From Listeria ivanovii subsp. londoniensis (lineage in GTDB: Bacteria > Bacillota > Bacilli > Lactobacillales > Listeriaceae), in the NCBI RefSeq assembly GCF_000763495.1, contig NZ_CP009576.1, forward strand, positions 1,374,001-1,438,000: 64,000 nt of DNA, given 5' to 3'. Under the pieces are notes generated by a model. That model was not told the origin of the DNA. It saw only the letters and a program-made list of their open reading frames with translations, and did no database searches. Position 1 is the stretch's first letter; each line of letters opens with the position of its first letter. A program made the position numbers and the translations under genes. Below, one piece after another: positions 45,957 to 53,613 of this stretch.

Positions 45957-46135
45957 CTAACTTTTGTTTTATACATAGTTTTTAAATTGAGATACATATT
46001 TGAAAAAGCCTAAGAGATTGTGTAGTCTATAAGTGGATTTTCGTCCCTTGATAATTCTTTTTAATCGTACTATTTTATACAGAAGGAGAGAAAAGAGTTG
46101 AGTAATTAAGTATTATGCTAGCTTTACCAAGCCTA
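45957..46135 (+). pseudogene. Ghost internalin cassette (PrfA box, leader, start, then stop)
   Basis: CTAACTTTTGTTTT at 45957-45970 is a degraded PrfA box. A leader like that of the other cassettes follows (ATTCTTTTTAATCGTACTAT), then GAAGGAGAG and a TTG at 46098. The frame ends at once: TTG AGT AAT TAA. Past the stop, TATTATGCTAGCTTTACC resembles the signal-peptide codons of internalin 9 (GCTATGCTAGTTTTCATT). The body of the gene is gone. Confidence 0.65.
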
Positions 46136-46393
46136 TGAGAGCTTAATTGGTGTACAAATTAAATAGATAAAATAATTGTGAAGGCTATAAATAACTGGTC
46201 TATAAAATCCTTTCATTGTTTGACTCTATTCTCCCAATTTCAAGTTAAAATCTGAATTAGGGGACGGATTTACTTTTTTATGTTTGAAAAAAAGACCGTA
46301 TATATAGTATTTTGTTATTATATTGTTTTAAATTTTATTCTAGAGTATATTATAAGTTGAGAAAGATATTATTTAATTATTGGAGGGGAAAAT
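46136..46393. other. Gene-free stretch before the acyltransferase
   Basis: AT-rich DNA in which no gene or repeat was recognised. The acyltransferase promoter must lie near 46290-46370 but no single candidate stands out. Confidence 0.4.
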
Positions 46394-47359
46394 TTGAAAA
46401 CAACGGGATACGACATACAAATATCTAACATGAAAGGGATGCTTATTTTTTTGGTAATACTAGGGCATATTTTGTTAATAGTGGGCTCTAAAGAGGATGT
46501 GATATTTGATATTATTTATTCATTTCATATGCCGGCATTCATTTTTATTAGTGGTATATGCAGTCAAAAGGGGAATTTTAAGAAAATAGGTAGATTAATT
46601 GGCCTTTTTATTATTTTCCAGCCACTCTTTTTATTATTGGGGTTCCTGGTTGGATATTATCCAGCCATTACTATGAAAATGTTAGTTACTCCAGCTTATC
46701 ATTTGTGGTATTTATTAGCACTCGCAGCTTGGACATTATTGGTAATTTATGCGAATAAACGGGGGAAATATGCAGTGGACACATTGTTATTAGTAGTTGT
46801 TTTGTTAGTTTTAGCAGTTGTTAATAGATATTTTTATAGTACACAATTTTTGACTATCACTAGAATACTTAGCTTTGCTCCTTATTTTATTGCAGGTTTT
46901 TATTTAAGTACAAATGGCTTATTAAGAACACGTGAATTGATAAAAAGATATAAATACATAGGTATAGTGACATTAGTAATATTAGTCAGTTTTACATATT
47001 ATTTATTTTCAGAGAATCCGAATGCATATTTTTCTTTATTTGTAGGTTTTGCAGGAAAAGCAACATTTAGTGCATCAATAATAGGTTATTTAATAAGTGT
47101 ATTTGCCTCTTTTGTTTTAGCGTTTTTATGGATTATGCTAATGATAATACTAGTTCCTACTAAAAAAACTAATTTAATAGTAGTCGGGAATAATACGTTA
47201 TATCCTTATATATTACATCCAATTATTATTTTTCTCATGGTACCAAAGATTGCTTATTTTTCAGAACAAACAGCGATTTTTCAATTAACATTTGCATTAC
47301 TGATGGCTATTTCCGTATTCTCTATATTTACCATGATACTGAAAAAGGAGAGAGTTTAG
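46394..47359 (+). CDS. Acyltransferase-3 family membrane protein
   Basis: 321 residues from a TTG preceded by TTGGAGGGG. About ten hydrophobic helices span the protein. The N-terminal pattern MKGMLIFLVILGHILL and the following FHMPAFIFISG are hallmarks of the fucose-4-O-acetylase/Acyl_transf_3 group, with the essential His in LGH. Such enzymes O-acetylate sugars of wall or secreted polymers at the membrane. The substrate cannot be told. It is the first non-internalin gene at the right end of the island and has no PrfA box. It is not a usual part of what I remember of LIPI-2, so it may be a strain-specific or separately acquired gene. Confidence 0.82.
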   Translation: MKTTGYDIQISNMKGMLIFLVILGHILLIVGSKEDVIFDIIYSFHMPAFIFISGICSQKGNFKKIGRLIGLFIIFQPLFLLLGFLVGYYPAITMKMLVTPAYHLWYLLALAAWTLLVIYANKRGKYAVDTLLLVVVLLVLAVVNRYFYSTQFLTITRILSFAPYFIAGFYLSTNGLLRTRELIKRYKYIGIVTLVILVSFTYYLFSENPNAYFSLFVGFAGKATFSASIIGYLISVFASFVLAFLWIMLMIILVPTKKTNLIVVGNNTLYPYILHPIIIFLMVPKIAYFSEQTAIFQLTFALLMAISVFSIFTMILKKERV

Positions 47360-47728
47360 CTTTCTAATATGAATAATACGGATACGAGTAATCTATATAC
47401 ATAAATATACAGCCTCTATTTAAAATTATGTTAAAAAAAGTAATAAATCTTTCATATTTAATATAAAAATAGTATGTAAACTTATTTAAAAATGAATTTT
47501 TTGTGACAGCCTAATTTAACTTTGTATAAATTGTAAATAATGACTCAAAGAAAGAATATTTTAAGCATAAAAATCATTATCATGCTCAATGCCATGTAAC
47601 AATTTTCTTAAGGCAACCATTTTTATTGCCATTCGAAATAAAAAGTTAGCGCTTCTTTACAGTTTCGGTTATACATACCTTATTCATGTTATCCTATATT
47701 TCTAAAACATCTTAGAAAGAGGGAAAAC
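47360..47728. other. Intergenic region upstream of the small secreted protein
   Basis: AT-rich. No RNA gene or repeat recognised. A possible promoter ends in TTATCCTAT near 47690, and the ribosome site AGAGGG lies before 47729. Confidence 0.4.
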
Positions 47729-48244
47729 ATGAAAAAAAAATGGATAATTACAGTAGCCACTTGTTTCATTTTTGCAAACATAGCACCATCAGTTTCATTA
47801 GCTAATGAGAACCAAGAAAAGAATAGTATAGGAGGGAAGATGTCTACCAATAGCAAGACTGTTAATTTCTTAAATAGCAATTTAGAAACGAGTGCAGAAC
47901 CAATCTTCCAAATGGTTACTTCTAACCAAACGGATGGTGGCGGATCTAGTTATAAATATGTTTCCAAACAAGTAGTTAATTTAGAAAGCATAGGAGTTAA
48001 CCTTGTGTACAGAGCTTTGATTGCTGGTGGTCTTGGTTCCGTACCAATGGGAAAAGCAGCTGCTAGAGCAATGATTACAACAGGATTAAGTGGTTTATTT
48101 GATACCTATAAATATATGAGGCAAACGATTTACAAAAAATCAGATAAAAAATATTACTATTATAAAGTTATAAATGAATTTTCAAACAGTAAAACGACTT
48201 GGAAAGGTCCAGTAAAAACGAGTTATCAAAAAGTGAGAAGATAA
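47729..48244 (+). CDS. Small secreted protein of unknown function
   Basis: 171 residues with a clear signal peptide (IITVATCFIFANIAPSVS, cleavage near LANE). The mature protein is about 143 residues and basic at the end. A Gly/Ala-rich amphipathic stretch (LIAGGLGSVPMGKAAARAMI) is followed by a Lys/Tyr-rich part (YKKSDKKYYYYKVINEF-like) and a basic C-terminus (TSYQKVRR). There are no cysteines and no LRR or anchor. The composition and the tiny two-helix membrane protein 23 bases downstream resemble a bacteriocin-and-immunity pair, but I cannot name a family and this is inference. Confidence 0.75.
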   Translation: MKKKWIITVATCFIFANIAPSVSLANENQEKNSIGGKMSTNSKTVNFLNSNLETSAEPIFQMVTSNQTDGGGSSYKYVSKQVVNLESIGVNLVYRALIAGGLGSVPMGKAAARAMITTGLSGLFDTYKYMRQTIYKKSDKKYYYYKVINEFSNSKTTWKGPVKTSYQKVRR

Positions 48245-48267
48245 AAATCATTAGGGAGCTAACCATC

Positions 48268-48426
48268 TTGAATTATAAAAAATGGATTGGATACATACTT
48301 TTTTTCATCGTAATATTTAGTGCTGGAACACTTCTATTTAAAAATTTTGATATTAGCGTGTTGATTATTGCAACGATTGCCTATTCAATAGCAATTATAC
48401 CGACTGTTAAAAAGAAAAAAGAATAA
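48268..48426 (+). CDS. Small two-helix membrane protein, possible immunity protein
   Basis: 52 residues from a TTG at 48268; GGGAG lies ten bases upstream. A longer frame from 48199 overlaps the previous gene by 46 bases and has no ribosome site. Two hydrophobic helices (WIGYILFFIVIFSAGTLLF and VLIIATIAYSIAIIPTV) are joined by a short polar turn, and the end is KKKKE. It forms an operon with the secreted protein upstream. Many bacteriocin immunity or accessory proteins look like this, but so do unrelated small membrane proteins. Confidence 0.6.
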   Translation: MNYKKWIGYILFFIVIFSAGTLLFKNFDISVLIIATIAYSIAIIPTVKKKKE

Positions 48427-48432
48427 TCTTTC

Positions 48433-48466
48433 AAAGATCTCAAATTTATTTTTGAGATCTTTTTTG
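48433..48466 (+). terminator. Terminator of the secreted/membrane protein pair
   Basis: AAGATCTCAAA and TTTGAGATCTT form a perfect stem, followed by T residues. Confidence 0.85.
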
Positions 48467-48620
48467 GAGGAGTGCATGAGCATCCTAATAAATATATATC
48501 CTTGTTTATTTTATTTCTATGTGAAAAACATCCATAAATCATGATAATTCAATTGAAAATAAAGGATAAAATTTATTAAGAGAGGATGATATAAACGCAG
48601 AACAAAAAAACGGGAATATA

Positions 48621-48662
48621 AGCGCCGATACAAGACAATCTTAAGTCTCGTGCCGGCGCTTC
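48621..48662 (-). terminator. Terminator of ydeI
   Basis: AGCGCCG pairs with CGGCGCT, with a further inner GAC/GTC pairing. It lies just past the ydeI stop on the minus strand and marks the right edge of the island. Confidence 0.7.
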
Positions 48663-48669
48663 ATTAAAT

Positions 48670-49263
48670 TTAATCATTGAGTCCTAATCCATCAAATATC
48701 TGTTCCTGGTATTTTTCAATCCGTGAAATCCGTGTTTTAGATTGTTTTGGTGCTGCAAAAAATAACAAGTAAGCTCGTTGACGTCCAGGCGTTAAAGCTT
48801 CGAATGCCTCTTTAAATGCTGGTAGCTCGTCAAATTTCGTTTGAAGTTCTTCGGGAATAGGGAATTCTCTATCCTGCTTCATCGCCACTTTTAGACCTGC
48901 AGCTTCTACTTCGATTGCATTTTGAATGTAACTTTTTAAAGTAGACTCCCTATCTAAAATCTGTTGAAGGCTAGTGAATCTGATTTGCCTTGCAGCTTGC
49001 ACATTTTCAGTTTGTTGTACTAGAATATTTGCAGGATCACGTAGTAGCGCACCTTTCATAAATAGAAGGGCACAGTACTCTTTAAAGCCATGGATGAGGA
49101 AAACATTGCCACCATTTAAAGCGTAACAAGGTTTGCCCCATTTGAACTCTTCTGTTAGTCCGAACTCGACTGCAATTGCTCTTAAAGCTTTAAATTCTGC
49201 TTGCCAGTTACTTGGTTTGTTAAGAAATGCGTCTACTTTTGGATTTAATTCCGTTTTTGCCAT
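48670..49263 (-). CDS. ydeI: YdeI family protein (DUF1801)
   Basis: 197 residues. The N-terminal DUF1801 part holds FKWGKPCYALNGGNVFLIHGF and the C-terminal part carries the YdeI signature (PEELQTKFDELPAFKEAFEA, LTPGRQRAYLLFF, KTRISRIEKY). The function is unknown. In Listeria without the island it follows ysnB, so this gene is the right flank of LIPI-2. It is transcribed towards the island. Confidence 0.9.
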   Translation of the reverse strand: MAKTELNPKVDAFLNKPSNWQAEFKALRAIAVEFGLTEEFKWGKPCYALNGGNVFLIHGFKEYCALLFMKGALLRDPANILVQQTENVQAARQIRFTSLQQILDRESTLKSYIQNAIEVEAAGLKVAMKQDREFPIPEELQTKFDELPAFKEAFEALTPGRQRAYLLFFAAPKQSKTRISRIEKYQEQIFDGLGLND

Positions 49264-49388
49264 AAAAGAATACCTCGTTTCGGTTGTTTATCATTCTGTG
49301 GTACGTGTTATTTTAACTTAATATGGAAGGTCATGCAAATTGGATGAAAAGAAAGAACCTGAAAGCTATTTCAGATTCTTTTTTGAAA

Positions 49389-49796
49389 TTAAGATAAATT
49401 AAATTGCCAACCAATACCAAAGCGATCAGTAACCTGACCATATTTTTCTGACCAAAAAGTTTTGGCAAGCGGCATGATGACAGTACCACCTTCAGAAAGC
49501 TGATTAAATTGCTTAGTAAGTTGCATTTCATCAGCTGTATCAATCACTAAGGTAATATTATCACCAAAAGTGAGTGGCATAGATTTAGGAATATCAGAAA
49601 ACATCACTTTTACCCCATCAATCAGTAAACTTGCATTCATCACTAGATCTTTTAGCTCATTATCAATCGGTTCATTTTCTGGATGGACTTCGCCGTACGT
49701 CATTAAATCTGTACATTTACCCCCAAAAACTTCTTCATAAAACGTAATAGCATCTCTGGATTGTGTCCTGAAAGTCAAATAAACATTTAAAACCAT
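49389..49796 (-). CDS. PhnB-like VOC family protein
   Basis: 135 residues of the vicinal-oxygen-chelate fold, close to the PhnB/YjdN group. Signs are NVYLTFRTQSRDAITFYEEV at the N-terminus, the GG.. loop, and the closing ERYGxVTDxFGIGWxxN pattern (here EKYGQVTDRFGIGWQFNL). Members include glyoxalases and dioxygenases, but this subgroup has no settled activity. GGAGGAG lies just upstream of the ATG. It is a single-gene unit. Confidence 0.88.
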   Translation of the reverse strand: MVLNVYLTFRTQSRDAITFYEEVFGGKCTDLMTYGEVHPENEPIDNELKDLVMNASLLIDGVKVMFSDIPKSMPLTFGDNITLVIDTADEMQLTKQFNQLSEGGTVIMPLAKTFWSEKYGQVTDRFGIGWQFNLS

Positions 49797-49960
49797 TGGA
49801 ACTCCTCCTTGATTTATATTCGTTCAAGTAAGAATCATTTAAGTGGTTTTATTATAGCAGATACAGTTGAAAAGAGGAAAAATTAAGCTAAACAATTACT
49901 TGACTTGGAGTTACTCCGGAATGGTAGACTATAAATAAACCATATTTTGGAGGGAATTAC

Positions 49961-50572
49961 ATGGAAAAAATAGTATATTTAATGCGTCACGGCCAAACAT
50001 TGTTTAATGAACGAAAAAAAATTCAAGGCTTTTGTGATGCACCACTGACAGAACTTGGAATCAAACAAGCCAAAATAGCGGGAAGCTACTTTCAAGAAAA
50101 TAATATCCGGTTTGATAAAGCCTACAGTTCCACATCAGAACGAGCTTCAGACACATTAGAATTAGTCACAAAAATGGATTACATAAGATTAAAAGGATTG
50201 AAAGAGTGGAATTTTGGAACATTTGAAGGGGAAAGTGAAGATTTAAATCCAACACTGCCATACGGAGACTTTTTTGCTGCATATGGCGGAGAACGAGAAA
50301 AAGACTTCCAAAATCGGATAGTTTCGACGATGGACAGTATTATGAGTCAAGAACAGCATGAAGTAATTTTTGCTGTTTCTCATGGAGCAGCATGTGCGCA
50401 ATTTGCCCGTTACTGGGAAAATACAAGTAAAATTGGCAAAATAAGTGGATTGAAAAACGGATGTATTTTAAAATTCGAATATGAAAATGGCACATTTAGC
50501 CTTGTTAACTTCATTAATCATGATTTTGAGAACGGAGCGCATATCGAAGCAGTTAAAACAGCAACAACTTAA
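49961..50572 (+). CDS. Histidine phosphatase (phosphoglycerate mutase) family protein
   Basis: 203 residues with the catalytic RHGQTLFN motif at residues 9-16, a second arginine in SSTSERASDT, and the second histidine in VSHGAACAQFAR. The family transfers phosphate through a phosphohistidine; most bacterial members of this length are broad phosphatases rather than glycolytic mutases. TTGGAGGG lies ahead of the ATG. It is a monocistronic gene with a strong terminator. Confidence 0.9.
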   Translation: MEKIVYLMRHGQTLFNERKKIQGFCDAPLTELGIKQAKIAGSYFQENNIRFDKAYSSTSERASDTLELVTKMDYIRLKGLKEWNFGTFEGESEDLNPTLPYGDFFAAYGGEREKDFQNRIVSTMDSIMSQEQHEVIFAVSHGAACAQFARYWENTSKIGKISGLKNGCILKFEYENGTFSLVNFINHDFENGAHIEAVKTATT

Positions 50573-50620
50573 AAAATAGCCTCTTATTAGAAATAGATTC
50601 TAATAAGAGGCTATTTTTAT
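50573..50620. terminator. Bidirectional terminator between the phosphatase and the 11-mer repeat protein
   Basis: AATAGCCTCTTATTAGAA pairs with TTCTAATAAGAGGCTATT around a very short loop, with A and T tracts on both sides. Confidence 0.88.
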
Positions 50621-50877
50621 TGAAATAAGTTCTTTATTTTATCCAAAAAACCACCAGTCAATTCATTTGCAGTATCTTGTATGTTTTCTGTAAGTCCGCT
50701 TGCTTGATCTTGCAAGTTTTCCGTTAAGTTGGTCGCTTCATTTTGTAAGTTTTCCGTCACGTTCGTCGCTTGTTCGCCGAGTTCTGTTGCTTTGTTAGTG
50801 GCATCTTCTGTTAGTTGACCGAGGTTTTCCAGTGGCAATGATTCAGTTACTTTATTCTTTAAATCCTCTAAATTCAT
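50617..50877 (-). CDS. Small protein with 11-residue LEA-like repeats
   Basis: 86 residues, acidic and without Cys, Trp or a signal peptide. Its centre is a tandem of 11-residue units: ATNKATELGEQ, ATNVTENLQNE, ATNLTENLQDQ, ASGLTENIQDT, ANELTGGFLDK. Hendecads of this type form amphipathic helices, as in LEA group 3 proteins and apolipoprotein-like stress proteins. It probably is a cytoplasmic stress-related protein, but that is inference. The ATG is preceded by AAGGAGG. Confidence 0.8.
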   Translation of the reverse strand: MNLEDLKNKVTESLPLENLGQLTEDATNKATELGEQATNVTENLQNEATNLTENLQDQASGLTENIQDTANELTGGFLDKIKNLFQ

Positions 50878-51001
50878 TGTTTTCCTCCTTATTTTGGGGG
50901 CTTATAGTTCATTTTAGAGGAAGAAAGCAGGAAGTACAAACAATTCGTATTATCCTAGGGGAACAAATATGGTATGATGGGATGAGGAAATGAGGACTGA
51001 C

Positions 51002-52414
51002 ATGAATAATTTAAAATTAAGTGAAGAAATTAAACGAGCAATTAATGAACTAGGATATAAAGACGCGACACCTGTTCAAAAAGAAGTTATCCCTGTTGCA
51101 TTAACAGGAAAAGACATTGTGGCAAAATCACAAACAGGAAGTGGTAAAACAGCCGCATTTGCGATTCCGATTGCTGAACAAGTCATTTGGGAAGAGAACA
51201 AACCACAAGCATTAATTATCGTTCCAACGAGAGAACTCGGCGTACAAGTTAAAACAGAATGTACAAATATTGGTAGATTTAAACGCATTAAAGCGGCGGC
51301 AATTTATGGTCAATCGCCCTTTGCTAAACAAAAACTAGAACTAAGTCAAAAAAATCATATCGTTGTTGGAACTCCAGGACGTTTATTAGATCATATTGAA
51401 AAAGGCACACTGAATGTAGATAAAGTAGCCTATTTAGTATTAGATGAAGTAGACGAAATGTTAAGTATGGGTTTTATTGATCAAGTAGAAGAAATTTTAC
51501 AGTTTTTACCGAAAAAGCGCCAAAATTTATTCTTTTCGGCAACAATGCCAGAGGAAATGCATGATTTAATCAAACGATATCAAGATGATCCCGTTGTCAT
51601 TGAAATGGCAGCAGAAAAAACAAATCCAATCACACATATCGAAATGCAAACAGAAAACAAAGAAAAGACGCTTCAAGATGTTTTGATCACAGAAAATCCA
51701 GATAGTGCGATTATTTTTTGTAACACTAAAAATCAAGTAGATGAACTAAGTGATTTACTACAAGTAAATGCAGCTAAAATTCATGGTGGCCTGCGACAAG
51801 AAGAGCGTTTCCGTGCGATGGATGATTTTAAAAGTGGTAAATCACGCTTTTTAATTGCAACAGATGTAGCTGGACGAGGAATTGATGTGGAAAATGTTAC
51901 ATTAGTTATTAATTACGACTTACCTATTGAAAAAGAAAATTATGTCCATCGTATCGGCCGGACTGGTCGCGCAGGAAATAGTGGGAAAGCAATTAGTTTC
52001 GTAAAAACAAATGAAAATCCATTACTTCGAGATATTGAAGACATGTTAAACATCACGATTCAAAAGAAACGCAAACCAACCATCATTGAAGTAAAAGCAA
52101 GTGAAGAAGCATTCCGTAAGAAACAACAAAAACGTCCTACAATCAAGAAAGCACGCGGCGAAAAACTAAATAAAAACATCATGAAACTCTATTTTAATGG
52201 TGGTAAAAAGAAAAAAATCCGAGCAGTAGATTTTGTAGGGACAATTTCAAAATTAGAGGGCATTACATCAGAAGATATTGGCATTATTACAATAGAAGAC
52301 CACGTTTCATTTGTAGAAATACTTAATGGAAAAGGGCCGGCAGTTCTCGAAATGATGCGTTCCCGTAAAGTGAAGGGGAGACGCCTTAAAGTGAACGAGG
52401 CAAGAAAACGATAA
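51002..52414 (+). CDS. dbpA: DbpA-type ATP-dependent RNA helicase
   Basis: 470 residues from the ATG at 51002; an ATG at 50990 is also possible and both have purine-rich sites ahead. Helicase motifs in order: Q motif ([12 protein letters not shown]), I (SQTGSGKT), Ia (PTRELGVQ), Ib (GTPGRLLDH), II (here DEVD), III (SATM), IV (IIFCNT), V ([10 protein letters not shown]) and VI ([10 protein letters not shown]). The C-terminal RNA-binding domain ([20 protein letters not shown]) matches Bacillus DbpA/YxiN, which binds hairpin 92 of 23S rRNA during 50S assembly. Motif II is DEVD rather than DEAD. Confidence 0.93.
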   Translation: MNNLKLSEEIKRAINELGYKDATPVQKEVIPVALTGKDIVAKSQTGSGKTAAFAIPIAEQVIWEENKPQALIIVPTRELGVQVKTECTNIGRFKRIKAAAIYGQSPFAKQKLELSQKNHIVVGTPGRLLDHIEKGTLNVDKVAYLVLDEVDEMLSMGFIDQVEEILQFLPKKRQNLFFSATMPEEMHDLIKRYQDDPVVIEMAAEKTNPITHIEMQTENKEKTLQDVLITENPDSAIIFCNTKNQVDELSDLLQVNAAKIHGGLRQEERFRAMDDFKSGKSRFLIATDVAGRGIDVENVTLVINYDLPIEKENYVHRIGRTGRAGNSGKAISFVKTNENPLLRDIEDMLNITIQKKRKPTIIEVKASEEAFRKKQQKRPTIKKARGEKLNKNIMKLYFNGGKKKKIRAVDFVGTISKLEGITSEDIGIITIEDHVSFVEILNGKGPAVLEMMRSRKVKGRRLKVNEARKR

Positions 52415-52438
52415 TTTAACGAAAAGAAGGGCTCTGGC

Positions 52439-52702
52439 ATGGAAAGGCCAAGTAATAGGCTGATTTTTATGGTACTAAACGTCGTGAAAAATCCAACTTA
52501 CAATATTAAATCCCTAACCATTAACTTTTTACAGAGCAGTATTGTTGGGGACGCAACCAGAAATGAACTTTTATATTGTACTTATTGGTTAGAATTTCAT
52601 GGCTTTATTGAACGTGATAAAAATAATACACATCAAAAATATTACAGCATGACCAAACAAGGCGATTATTTATTAGAGAAAATTAAACATGAACTTTCAT
52701 AA
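52439..52702 (+). CDS. Small winged-helix-like protein of unknown function
   Basis: 87 residues starting 24 bases after dbpA. The pattern of a short helix, LLYCTYWLEFHGFIERDKNN and the closing YYSMTKQGDYLLEKIK resembles a winged helix, with the wing in HQKYYSMTKQG. It may be a DNA-binding protein or a degenerate regulator. It could be cotranscribed with dbpA. The family is not named with certainty. Confidence 0.7.
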   Translation: MERPSNRLIFMVLNVVKNPTYNIKSLTINFLQSSIVGDATRNELLYCTYWLEFHGFIERDKNNTHQKYYSMTKQGDYLLEKIKHELS

Positions 52703-52772
52703 ATTGTTCATAGTCTATTCATATTTATTCGTTATATTAAGCGTAACCTTTTTTCAATAAAATAGCTCACCT

Positions 52773-52816
52773 GACAGCATCCGTCTCCCTACTAAAACGC
52801 GGATGCTGTTATTTGT
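52773..52816 (+). terminator. Terminator after the winged-helix-like gene
   Basis: ACAGCATCCG pairs with CGGATGCTGT around a 16-base loop, followed by a T-rich tract. Confidence 0.75.
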
Positions 52817-52853
52817 GCTATACTAAAACAAAAATGAAAATGTAGGTGGGGAC

Positions 52854-53330
52854 ATGTATCAATATACACTTTGCTTTATCGAGCGTGCAGATGAAATTTT
52901 ATTATTAAATAGACAAAAAAGTCCGTGGATGGGAAGTTGGAATGGAGTGGGTGGCAAAATTGAGCAGGGAGAATCGCTTCTTCATTCGATTAAACGTGAA
53001 ATTACCGAAGAAACAGGTATTCCCGCAAATGCTTATCAAATTCGTGATATTGGTGTAATGAAATGGTTTGTTAATGGAGAAAATCTTGGCGGCATGCATT
53101 TATTTATCGCAAAACTTCCGGAAGATTATCATTACCCGACTCCCAAAGCTACAGAGGAAGGCATACTTGATTTTAAGAAAAAAACTTGGATCTTAAATCC
53201 TGAAAATACCGGTATCGTCAATAATCTCCCGTATATATTACAACACATTCCACTTAAACCAAACAGAATAGAAATTTCGACCGACTATCAAGAAAATATA
53301 TTATTAGATATCAATCATCAAACTTTATAA
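52854..53330 (+). CDS. NUDIX hydrolase (MutT/8-oxo-dGTP diphosphatase type)
   Basis: 158 residues. The NUDIX box is GKIEQGESLLHSIKREITEE followed by TGI, with all the metal-binding glutamates. The N-terminal part (YTLCFIERADEILLLNR, SPWMGSWNGVGGKI) is typical of MutT/YtkD-like 8-oxo-(d)GTP hydrolases that cleanse the nucleotide pool. TAGGTGGGG precedes the ATG. A terminator shared with the convergent gene follows. Exact substrate not known. Confidence 0.9.
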   Translation: MYQYTLCFIERADEILLLNRQKSPWMGSWNGVGGKIEQGESLLHSIKREITEETGIPANAYQIRDIGVMKWFVNGENLGGMHLFIAKLPEDYHYPTPKATEEGILDFKKKTWILNPENTGIVNNLPYILQHIPLKPNRIEISTDYQENILLDINHQTL

Positions 53331-53361
53331 AAAAGCATTGCGACTTAGCGCAATGCTTTTA
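53331..53361. terminator. Bidirectional terminator
   Basis: AAAAGCATTGCG and CGCAATGCTTTT form a perfect stem with a six-base loop. Confidence 0.87.
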
Positions 53362-53367
53362 CTAATA

Positions 53368-53613
53368 TCATGAAGTGGTAAAGTAGTTTGCTTGCCATCT
53401 ACTAATTAAATCTTTGGCATCTTCTGTGGATAACTTTTTGTGGCCAATAATTTGTTCTTTAGCAATTTCTAAGCTTTCAAAGTGATCAATTAATCGCTGT
53501 GCAGGGTTATTAATATATACATCACTTAAAAGAATGGAAGCTGTTTTTTCTGTCTCAGCGGCGTGAATTCCAACGATATATCCTGCTGCCGTAACTAATA
53601 ATAATTTATTCAT
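53368..53613 (-). CDS. Hypothetical small protein coupled to an MFS exporter
   Basis: 81 residues. A short hydrophobic N-terminus (KLLLVTAAGYIVGI) is followed by a soluble, mainly helical part. Its ATG overlaps the stop of the MFS gene by four bases (ATGA), which indicates translational coupling and a shared job. I do not recognise a family. Confidence 0.72.
   Translation of the reverse strand: MNKLLLVTAAGYIVGIHAAETEKTASILLSDVYINNPAQRLIDHFESLEIAKEQIIGHKKLSTEDAKDLISRWQANYFTTS

Larger units (their letters stand above)
24963..48669. mobile_element. Listeria pathogenicity island 2 (LIPI-2), L. ivanovii type
   Basis: This 23.7-kb block lies between tRNA-Arg and ydeI, genes that are otherwise close neighbours in Listeria. 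It carries eleven intact internalins, a ghost internalin start, smcL, an IS3-family remnant and four other small genes. PrfA boxes precede each internalin. The island has no integrase, and I could not find a direct repeat of the tRNA 3' end at the right boundary, so it is no longer recognisably mobile. The identity rests on smcL flanked by PrfA-boxed internalins between ysnB and ydeI, the published signature of LIPI-2. Confidence 0.9.

Noticed and set aside
45686..45985. 99-codon open frame on the plus strand
   Set aside because: It lies antisense to the IS3 OrfA remnant and runs across the ghost PrfA box; the composition is that of random AT-rich sequence.
48430..48670. Copy of the tRNA-Arg 3' end as right attachment site
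   Set aside because: Read on both strands; no match to TTCGAATCCCTCTCAGGAC was found.
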